From assembly GCA_947630415.1 (NCBI GenBank), contig CANRHM010000079.1, forward strand, positions 1 to 6,264: a stretch of 6,264 bases of DNA. Direction: 5' to 3'. The notes under the pieces were generated by a model. It saw only the letters and a list, made by a program, of their open reading frames with translations, made no database searches and was not told the origin of the DNA. The translations under genes were made by a program, and so were the position numbers. Source of the DNA: an uncultured Bacilli bacterium. Its GTDB lineage: Bacteria; Bacillota_I; Bacilli_A; RF39; UBA660. Shown here piece by piece: positions 1 through 6,196 of this stretch. Numbering within the stretch: position 1 is the stretch's first letter; every line of letters starts with the position of its first letter.

Positions 1-2683
1 GAAAAGAACAAAGAAAGAACTAATAGCAGTAAGCCTACTTGTGTTCAGTTTAATTCTAATCACAGTGGGAGCAACATTTGCTTTATATCAGTATTCAAGA
101 CAAGGAACAACAGAAAATAAAATTAAAACAGGAAACTTGACTTTTATCTATGATGAAAGTAAAAGTCGTGAAGGAGGAGTATCTCTAACGAATGCTTTTC
201 CAATGAGTGATACTGATGGAAAAGCTTTAACAAGTGATCAAAGTGGAGTTTTTGATTTTGATGTAAGAGCCAAAACCGAAGGAGCACCAATTCATTATGA
301 AATCTATTTAACCAAAGTAGCTTTAGGTGTTGATGTTAAAGAATTACCAGAGAAAGTAGTAAAGACGTATATAACTACTTTAAACGATGAAGATGAAGGA
401 ACACCAGAAACAACTGGATTACCTACAGGAAAAAATTTAAATTTATATAGTGATTTATATGATAGTAAAGTACTAAGTATATTAGAAGAAGAAACAAATG
501 CAAAAACGTTATATAGAGAAACTATAGCAGCTGGAAATAATAATTATGCAAAAACCTTCCGATATAAAATGTGGATCGACGAAAATGCTAATCAGGTAAA
601 AAATGGAAGTTGGATATATAATAACATGACATTCTCCGTAAAAGTAAATGTCTATGCACAAAATGATGAAATAGAAGAACCAGAAAAGCCTCTACCATCT
701 TATATAGATATCTCTGGTGCTAATGCACCTGAATTAGTAGAGGGAATGATACCAGTAGTATATAATGAAGAATTAAATTCGTGGGTAAAGCAAGATGTAG
801 AAAAGAGTTATGATTATTCGACACAACATTGGGCCAATGCTGTAACGGTAAAAGAAAAAGGATATCAATCTAAATTAAAGGAAACCAAAAGTGTAAATCT
901 AGTAAATGAATCGTTGGATGATGCATATAAAAGTACAAATAAAAATGTAAATAGTAGTTCTAGTGCTTTTGAGATGACATTTACTACAGGAAATACTGGT
1001 GGAACGTTATCTTTTGATTATTCAGTATCTAGTGAATCTAGAGACAAATTAACTATAACTCTAAATGATAAAACATTGGTAAATGAAGTTGGTGGAGAAG
1101 GAGTAAGTGGACATATAGATGAAGCATTAAGCACCAAGAGGGCTTATACGTTAACAGCAACTTATACAAAGGATGCTTCGATAAGTAGAAATGATGATGA
1201 AACTACTATATCAAATATAGTTTTACCAACAAATTTATCAGTACCATCATCAATCAACAACACTGGTAAGTATTCATGGAGAAAAGCATATAAATACCAT
1301 GTAGCGTCGAATGTTAACTTTAATGCAAATACAGGAAAATATACTTTATTGGACTTTGATGATCATGAATATAGTGCATCTGATATTGGGAAATATATTT
1401 GTTTGGATGGTTCTAAATCATGTGATGGAGATACATTATATAAAGTAACGAAAGTAGAAGAAAATGCCATTAAAGAAATTGAAATGTATAAATCTGAGTA
1501 TAATGATAATATTAGAGAAGCGTATCAGAATATAACTATAGGAACTAAAATTGATATGGATGATATCAGCACGATGTGGGTATGGATACCAAGATACGAA
1601 TATGATTATATAGATATACAAACAGCAGGAGGAGAAAGTTCGCAAGGTTCGACTACTTATGAAACAGTCTATTTAAATCCAGGAGAAATAAAAATAAAAT
1701 TTATTGATTCAACTATAACTTCATCAAGTGAAAACAATTATAAAGTACATCCAGCGTTTAGCTTTGGAGAAACAGAATTAGATGGATTCTGGTATGGAAA
1801 GTTTGAGACAAGCAGTAAGGAATCATGTACTGCAACAAATTATTCGGTGGGCACTGCATGTGATGTAGAAACATATACTCCACAAATCAAACCAGGAGTA
1901 ACCTCATGGAGAGGAATAAGATTATCAACAGCATTCATAGTATCTCAAAAAATGATGAATAGCTATTCAAATGAATATGGATTTAACGGTGCAGAAATAG
2001 ATACTCATATGAGTAAGAATAGTGAATGGGGAGCAGTAGCGTATCTATCACAAAGTAGATATGGAAAATATGGAAATAGCGATTATAGAATTGATGATAA
2101 AGCAGTATATCATAACAACTGTTCAAGTTATACAACAGGAATGGCAGCAGCCACAGCAGTTTACGGACTAACTTACGATTGTACTAACACATATAATACT
2201 GCTGCTGGTCAAAAAGCATCCACGACCGGCAACATCACAGGGGTCTATGATATGAGTGGTGGAGCACAGGAATATGTCATGGGTGTATTAGATGATGGAA
2301 CTGGAAAGCCAAGAAGTGGTTTTGATACATCATCCAACTCAGGATTTAATGGAGTATTATATTACAGTCGTGGATCAGTGTCTGATGGAAGAGTTTTACC
2401 AAACGAAAAATATTATGATTTATATACATATGATTTATATACAAGCGAAACTCCAGCAACAGCATGTGATGGCGGAGTATGTTATGGGCATGCTTTATCC
2501 GAAACGCCAGGATGGTATAGAGATTCTCATTCTTTTGTAACCACTAATAGCTCTTGGTTCTATCGAGGCGGCCATAACTCCAATAATGGCGGTTCTGCTG
2601 GAGTGTTCGCCTTCAGTAGCACCACTGGTGCTGCGTTCACGGACAACTCGTTCCGTCTTGTCCTTGCTCCTATTGGAGATTAG
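1..2683 (+). CDS. Exported multidomain surface protein with C-terminal FGE/C-type-lectin-like domain; candidate DGR target (5' partial)
   Basis: Seen: the frame is open to the left edge. Base 1 (g) could be the last base of an ATG followed by KRTKKELIAV, so the true start probably lies two bases outside; the internal GTG at 41 falls inside the hydrophobic signal segment and is unlikely to be the start. The N-terminus (lysines, hydrophobic stretch, then GATFALYQYS and TGNL at about 2-140) resembles SipW-dependent signal peptides of TasA/camelysin-type proteins. A beta-rich TasA-like region follows to about 660, then NAPELVEGMIPVVY (722-763), a beta-sandwich-like module with TLSFDYSVSSES (1004-1039), a Cys-bearing module (1270-1500), and an FGE/CLec-like domain from TMWVWIPRYEYDY (1571-1609) through DTHMSKNSEWGAVAYL (2003-2050) and YDMSGGAQEYVMG (2246-2284) to WFYRGG...SFRLVL (2555-2665). 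Eight cysteines form four close pairs, suiting an exported protein. Family knowledge: such C-terminal folds serve as ligand-binding variable proteins of DGRs. Inference: a cell-surface binding protein. The FGE-like domain is probably not enzymatic. No sortase motif or C-terminal anchor is seen. Arginine codons are mostly AGA, unlike the gene at 4839. Confidence 0.85.
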   Translation, partial: KRTKKELIAVSLLVFSLILITVGATFALYQYSRQGTTENKIKTGNLTFIYDESKSREGGVSLTNAFPMSDTDGKALTSDQSGVFDFDVRAKTEGAPIHYEIYLTKVALGVDVKELPEKVVKTYITTLNDEDEGTPETTGLPTGKNLNLYSDLYDSKVLSILEEETNAKTLYRETIAAGNNNYAKTFRYKMWIDENANQVKNGSWIYNNMTFSVKVNVYAQNDEIEEPEKPLPSYIDISGANAPELVEGMIPVVYNEELNSWVKQDVEKSYDYSTQHWANAVTVKEKGYQSKLKETKSVNLVNESLDDAYKSTNKNVNSSSSAFEMTFTTGNTGGTLSFDYSVSSESRDKLTITLNDKTLVNEVGGEGVSGHIDEALSTKRAYTLTATYTKDASISRNDDETTISNIVLPTNLSVPSSINNTGKYSWRKAYKYHVASNVNFNANTGKYTLLDFDDHEYSASDIGKYICLDGSKSCDGDTLYKVTKVEENAIKEIEMYKSEYNDNIREAYQNITIGTKIDMDDISTMWVWIPRYEYDYIDIQTAGGESSQGSTTYETVYLNPGEIKIKFIDSTITSSSENNYKVHPAFSFGETELDGFWYGKFETSSKESCTATNYSVGTACDVETYTPQIKPGVTSWRGIRLSTAFIVSQKMMNSYSNEYGFNGAEIDTHMSKNSEWGAVAYLSQSRYGKYGNSDYRIDDKAVYHNNCSSYTTGMAAATAVYGLTYDCTNTYNTAAGQKASTTGNITGVYDMSGGAQEYVMGVLDDGTGKPRSGFDTSSNSGFNGVLYYSRGSVSDGRVLPNEKYYDLYTYDLYTSETPATACDGGVCYGHALSETPGWYRDSHSFVTTNSSWFYRGGHNSNNGGSAGVFAFSSTTGAAFTDNSFRLVLAPIGD
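2552..2680 (+). other. Putative DGR variable region (VR) at the 3' end of the surface-protein gene
   Basis: Hand counting gives 68 G/C in these 129 bases (about 53%), while the 60 bases at 2401-2460 have 15 (25%). Only 3 of the 43 codons end in A, although the upstream gene is rich in A-ending codons. Between RGG (2564-2572) and SFRLVL (2648-2665) lie many NNC/NNT codons: cat, aac, tcc, gcc, agt, agc, acc, act, gct, ttc, gac, aac. This is the set expected if AAC/AAT codons of a template had been randomised at adenines. The end, 2648-2671, has no adenine on the coding strand, as expected for the unmutated 3' end holding an initiation-of-mutagenic-homing (IMH) element. DGR variable regions characteristically sit at the 3' end of CLec-fold genes. 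No template repeat or reverse transcriptase is visible here, so the assignment rests on sequence character alone. Boundaries are approximate. Confidence 0.6.
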
Positions 2684-2723
2684 TCATTTCTTTTAAATAT
2701 TTAAATTAGATTTATAGTACAAA

Positions 2724-2747
2724 AAAAGATCCTTTCCGGGATCTTTT
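2724..2747. terminator. Bidirectional intrinsic terminator between convergent genes
   Basis: A perfect 9-bp stem, AAAAGATCC (2724-2732) with GGATCTTTT (2739-2747), encloses the 6-base loop TTTCCG. The flanking A run (2721-2727) and T run (2744-2747) give a U tract on either strand, so it can end both the surface-protein transcript arriving from the left and the PASTA transcript from the right. The TAA stop of the PASTA gene (2746-2748, minus strand) overlaps the stem. Confidence 0.85.
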
Positions 2748-4677
2748 ATCTATTGACAGTAATTGTGTAGATTTTACCTTGTACAAAGGTATTGTTACCG
2801 GCTTTAACACTCGAATCAGAACTGATGAGACCAGCGCCTTCATTGACATCTTTCGCTTGGAACTTGAAGGTAACACCAGGACATGCTTTTTCGAGTTTTG
2901 ATTTTAATGTATTGACCGTTTCTTGATAAGTATTACCAAACCAAGTAGCTTGAATATTTACGGTATAACTCTTGGCTTCTCCACGACTTAAGTAAACGGT
3001 GATACTACTTCCTTTATTCATCGTTCCCGTTGCACTTTGTCTTGTAACTAATCCTTCTTTAGTAGAAGAGTAGGAAGTTTCTGTTTCAAACTTACAAGTG
3101 ATTCCAAGATCATTACATTTCTTTTGAACACTTGCTTTTGTTTCTCCTTTAAAACTTGGAACATTTACTTTTTCGATAATACCACGACTTAGTGTTAAGG
3201 TTACGGTTGCGCCACTTGTTACTTTACTTCCTTCACTTCGAGATTGTTTGGTAACGACATCTTTTTTTACGGTTTCACTATAATCACCATAAACAAAACT
3301 ACATTTAATCGAAGCATTTTTACAAAGCGTTTCCGCTTCACTTTTAGTTTTGCCTACCAGTTTTGGAATCACTAATTCTTTTCCTTGGGATACCGTGATG
3401 GTAATCGTATCATCATTTTTAATAATATCTCCTACCTGATGAGACATTTTAATGATTTGTCCTGCTGGAACACTTTCACTAAAGGTTACATCTTCTTGGA
3501 ATTTAATATTATATTTTTCGGCCCATGAACGATATTCTTGAACGGTTTTAAAACTTTCCATCTTTAAAGGTCCTTTGGAAATCGTTACTTTAATGGTTGC
3601 CCCTTCTTCGATAGTTTCATTTTCTTTATGACTTACCGAGATAGGTTTTCCTAAAGGAACACTTTCATCATAGGAATCGGTAAATTCAATTTTTAAATTA
3701 TGTTCCATGACCCAAGATGTGATTTCTTCCATGGTCATGTTCATAAGATTTGGAACTTTGATTTCGCTTCCTTTGGAGATCGTTAATATTACCGTATCTT
3801 TATTAGGATCTACGGTGTTTCCTTCTTCGATACTTTGTTTCATGACTTCTCCTTTAGAAACCGTATCACTATAAGCATACTCAATTTTGTAGGCTATACC
3901 ATTTCGCTTTAAGAATAAAGTCGAGTGGAATAAATCTAGTCCTACTAAGTTTTCCATGGTAGTACTTTCTAAAGGATCTTCTCCTAATGAAACGGTAATA
4001 TGAATTTCTTCATTTCTGGATAGAGACCCAGACTTATCTTGTTCAATGACAATATCTCTTGGAGTAGAGGACTTAATGAAGTCAATCGTTACATTCGAAA
4101 AATAATTATCATCGATAAATTGAACGACTTCATCTACTTCTTTTCCAATCATATTCGGGAAAATAACTTCTTTTTCCAAGTCTGGTCCATTCGATACCGT
4201 AACGGTTAGTTTATCGATTTCTTTAAGAAGGGTTCCTTCTTTTTGATCTTGACTAATAATATAGTATGCTGGGATGACGTCGTTATTTTCATATTCTTGT
4301 TCAATGGTGATTTGATGACTACTTCCCCACGAAATAACTTCAGTTAGACTTTTATTCGTAAAATCTATTACTACTTCTTGGGTAGGAAGTACTAGAATAT
4401 CAAAACGTTCTAACAATTGAATAGCACTCATTGTACTTAGGAATAAGAGACTGGTAAGAAGAAAAATCTTTCCTTTTTTTTGCTTCCAATAAATTCCTGT
4501 TAAGACTAAAGAGAGAACTGCTAATAAATAAATGCTCGTTGTTATAATAATCGATACTTGATTTACTTCACTTGCACTTTGTATCATTCTATCTACGCCA
4601 TAGAATAGGCTTATAATTAGAAAAAAAGCTAAAATTATATAAACAATTACTTTGTTTGAATTGGTTTCTTTTTTCAT
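2746..4677 (-). CDS. Membrane-anchored protein with about eight tandem PASTA-like repeats, no kinase domain
   Basis: The 643-residue product has three predicted membrane helices (about residues 9-27, 41-63 and 71-88), followed by a long chain of ~65-residue repeats: about 101-164, 170-233, 238-304, 306-370, 371-433, 434-499, 502-566, and a diverged, longer last one at 570-643. Each repeat carries PASTA hallmarks: a VPNLMNMTMEEI- or IPKLVGKTKSEA-type start, a mid-repeat S(V/Y)..G.V..Q/SH segment and a closing VTVS.GP-type strand. Family knowledge: PASTA domains occur in PrkC/Stk1-type kinases and class B PBPs, often bind muropeptides or beta-lactams, and sense or space cell-wall synthesis. No kinase, transpeptidase or other catalytic domain is present. 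Repeats 6 and 7 each hold a CX6C pair (C452/C459 and C521/C528) and repeat 8 a single C599. The start is supported by GAGGTG seven bases upstream on the minus strand. Inference: an extracellular wall-binding or scaffold protein. With three helices the C-terminus would be outside if the N-terminus is inside. No partner is identifiable from this window. Confidence 0.85.
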   Translation of the reverse strand: MKKETNSNKVIVYIILAFFLIISLFYGVDRMIQSASEVNQVSIIITTSIYLLAVLSLVLTGIYWKQKKGKIFLLTSLLFLSTMSAIQLLERFDILVLPTQEVVIDFTNKSLTEVISWGSSHQITIEQEYENNDVIPAYYIISQDQKEGTLLKEIDKLTVTVSNGPDLEKEVIFPNMIGKEVDEVVQFIDDNYFSNVTIDFIKSSTPRDIVIEQDKSGSLSRNEEIHITVSLGEDPLESTTMENLVGLDLFHSTLFLKRNGIAYKIEYAYSDTVSKGEVMKQSIEEGNTVDPNKDTVILTISKGSEIKVPNLMNMTMEEITSWVMEHNLKIEFTDSYDESVPLGKPISVSHKENETIEEGATIKVTISKGPLKMESFKTVQEYRSWAEKYNIKFQEDVTFSESVPAGQIIKMSHQVGDIIKNDDTITITVSQGKELVIPKLVGKTKSEAETLCKNASIKCSFVYGDYSETVKKDVVTKQSRSEGSKVTSGATVTLTLSRGIIEKVNVPSFKGETKASVQKKCNDLGITCKFETETSYSSTKEGLVTRQSATGTMNKGSSITVYLSRGEAKSYTVNIQATWFGNTYQETVNTLKSKLEKACPGVTFKFQAKDVNEGAGLISSDSSVKAGNNTFVQGKIYTITVNR

Positions 4678-4697
4678 GGAAATTCACCTCTATTTTA

Positions 4698-4715
4698 TAT
4701 TATAAGTATATAATA
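4698..4715. repeat. Perfect 7-bp inverted repeat overlapping the PASTA-gene -10 box
   Basis: TATTATA (4698-4704) and TATAATA (4709-4715) are exact inverted copies around the spacer AGTA. The left arm contains the minus-strand -10 hexamer. It could be a small operator, but AT-rich promoter DNA readily produces such symmetry, so it may be chance. Confidence 0.3.
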
Positions 4716-4727
4716 CTTTTCTAAGAA
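4699..4727 (-). promoter_or_regulatory. Probable promoter of the PASTA-repeat gene
   Basis: Read on the minus strand, TTCTTA (4727-4722) lies 17 bases before a perfect TATAAT (4704-4699), giving a leader of roughly 15 bases to the GAGGTG ribosome binding site (4690-4685) and ATG (4677). The -35 box is weak (3 of 6 matches). This supports separate transcription of the PASTA gene, divergent from the gene at 4839. Confidence 0.5.
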
Positions 4728-4762
4728 TAGAAAGAAGAACCTCTATTTTAAAGCGTAAAGTG

Positions 4763-4792
4763 TTGTCGATAACGATTCTTTTTTGTTATAAT
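4763..4792 (+). promoter_or_regulatory. Extended -10 promoter of the O-antigen ligase-like gene
   Basis: TTGTCG (4763-4768, 4 of 6 matches to TTGACA) is followed after 18 bases by a perfect TATAAT (4787-4792) preceded by TGT, forming an extended -10 (TGtTATAAT). Transcription would start near 4799. The short leader contains two tandem copies of TTAAGAA (4797-4810) and the ribosome binding site GGAGGT (4825-4830), eight bases before the ATG at 4839. Confidence 0.75.
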
Positions 4793-4838
4793 GATATTAA
4801 GAATTAAGAATGTGGAATTTACTTGGAGGTTATAACGG

Positions 4839-6143
4839 ATGGAAAACATAAAGTCTTTCTTAGAACAAAATATGCAAAAGATACTTTTTCTTTTTTGGGT
4901 CATACAACCTTTTATTGATGTTTTTACAGCGTTTGAAATTTATTATTTCCATTTAGGAGTTTCTTTAGGAATGGTAGTACGGTTCTTCTTTCTTTTAGTT
5001 CTTTTCTTTTATTATGGATGGTGTTTTAAAGAACGAAAAAAGAAGGTACTCATTTATTTAGGTTTATTAATAGGTTATCTTTGTGGATTTATGGCAATGA
5101 TATATTTTTTAAAGGGACCGGGAGCCATCTTATATGAATTGCAAAATACGTTACGGAGTTTCTATTTTCCGTTTTTGTTGATGCTTACGTTTCCCATTAT
5201 GGAGCAAAGTAAAAAAGAAGTATCGCTTAAAACGTATATGTTTATTTTAGGTAGTTATTTATTCTTTATTATGATTCCTACTTTCTTTCATGTAGGGTTT
5301 GCAGCGTATCATCAAGGGAAAGGAGGAAATATTGGTTGGTTTTATTCAACGAATGAGATTAGTGCTATTCTATCGTTGTTCCTTCCTTATGTGATGCTCT
5401 TTTGCTATAAAGAAAAAAATACGAAAAAAATGCTTATTTTAAAGATGCTCCTTTTGTTTGCTAATATTTTCTGTCTTTTTACTTTAGGAACGAAGATGAC
5501 CATTATCAGTTTATTAGTTACTTTGTTGGTGATAGGAAGTGTTTATGTATATCAACTCTTTAAAAAGAAAAAATATAAAGTAATTGGTTGTATTTCGGTA
5601 GGACTAGTGCTTTTAGTATCGTTGGCTATTTTCTTGGTACCTAAGACGCACTTCTACAAAAATATTCAAATTCATTTAGATTTTTTAGGAGTGGATGATC
5701 CCATCGAAGTGATTCAAAATCCAGATTTAATCAATCGTTTTATCTTTAGTTCTAGATTGTCTTTTTTAGGTAAGACCAATCAAAATTATATCAATGCCTC
5801 GCTTCTAGAAAAAGGTATGGGAATAGGTTATATCGAAAATTATGCAACGGATAATATGCGTTTAAAAATGGTGGAGATGGATTTCTTTGATTTATTCTAT
5901 CGCCATGGTGTAATTGGTTTTATGCTCTATTTTATACCACTTTTCTATAGTCTATATCAAATTTTTAAGAAGCCTCGTAAAAAGGATTTTACATCTCTTT
6001 GTTTTAGGCTTAGTCTTTTCTTTATTCTTTTTATGGCCTCATTCGTAGGACATGTTTTTATCGCTCCTTCCGTTAGTATTTTAATTACGTTACTTTTAGC
6101 AAATGAAAACGGTCGTTTAAAGCAGGGAAAAAGCACTTTTTAA
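4839..6143 (+). CDS. O-antigen ligase/polymerase-like polytopic membrane protein
   Basis: The 434-residue product is very hydrophobic, with about 11-12 membrane helices (for example near residues 14-32, 40-60, 70-90, 132-150, 170-190, 198-238, 248-267, 355-373, 386-421) and a large loop at about 267-350. Recognisable Wzy/WaaL-type features are GGNIGWFYSTNEISA (162-176), TLGTKMT (215-221) and the conserved end of the big loop, VEMDFFDLFYRHGVIGFMLYF (345-365). Family knowledge: these integral membrane proteins polymerise or transfer undecaprenyl-linked glycans at the outer face of the cytoplasmic membrane. In Gram-positives they typically serve capsule, teichuronic-acid-like or wall-polysaccharide assembly. 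The start is well supported by GGAGGT at 4825-4830. It is transcribed divergently from the PASTA gene with its own promoter. No glycosyltransferase genes are in view, so the substrate is unknown. Arginine codons are mainly CGN (8 of 10), unlike the surface-protein gene at the left. Ligase and polymerase cannot be told apart here. Confidence 0.8.
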   Translation: MENIKSFLEQNMQKILFLFWVIQPFIDVFTAFEIYYFHLGVSLGMVVRFFFLLVLFFYYGWCFKERKKKVLIYLGLLIGYLCGFMAMIYFLKGPGAILYELQNTLRSFYFPFLLMLTFPIMEQSKKEVSLKTYMFILGSYLFFIMIPTFFHVGFAAYHQGKGGNIGWFYSTNEISAILSLFLPYVMLFCYKEKNTKKMLILKMLLLFANIFCLFTLGTKMTIISLLVTLLVIGSVYVYQLFKKKKYKVIGCISVGLVLLVSLAIFLVPKTHFYKNIQIHLDFLGVDDPIEVIQNPDLINRFIFSSRLSFLGKTNQNYINASLLEKGMGIGYIENYATDNMRLKMVEMDFFDLFYRHGVIGFMLYFIPLFYSLYQIFKKPRKKDFTSLCFRLSLFFILFMASFVGHVFIAPSVSILITLLLANENGRLKQGKSTF

Positions 6144-6156
6144 ACCGGGGTTTTCC

Positions 6157-6185
6157 TTTACTATTCTTAAAAAATAATCTATAAT
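6157..6185 (+). promoter_or_regulatory. Strong sigma-A-type promoter upstream of a structured RNA
   Basis: TTTACT (6157-6162, 4 of 6 matches to TTGACA) and a perfect TATAAT (6180-6185) are separated by exactly 17 bases. The predicted start of transcription is near 6192, only about five bases before the GTGCG that opens the structured segment. The preceding gene stops at 6143. Confidence 0.65.
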
Positions 6186-6196
6186 GAAAGTAGGTG

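Noticed and set aside
41..43. GTG at 41 as the start of the surface-protein gene
   Set aside because: Codons 2-40 in the same frame encode the lysine-rich start and first half of a signal segment, so starting at 41 would destroy it. The real start is most likely just outside the window.
1436..1645. 69-residue minus-strand open frame inside the surface-protein gene
   Set aside because: It is rich in I, Y, F and S, as antisense of AT-rich coding DNA typically is, has no evident ribosome binding site, and lies wholly within a well-supported gene.
2292..2540. 82-residue plus-strand frame overlapping the CLec domain region
   Set aside because: It is a shifted frame of the surface gene. The main frame carries recognisable conserved motifs on both sides, so there is no sign of a frameshift or a nested gene.
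2746..4677. PrkC/Stk1-type Ser/Thr kinase
   Set aside because: Despite the PASTA repeats, the N-terminus has three hydrophobic helices and none of the kinase motifs (no glycine loop, HRD or DFG), and the frame starts at a well-placed ribosome binding site.
6126..6156. Possible terminator after the O-antigen-ligase-like gene (GGAAAA with TTTTCC, and a small AAAC/GTTT hairpin)
   Set aside because: The stems are short, AT-rich or have a long interior, and no clean GC stem followed by a T run is present. Termination here is possible but not supported.
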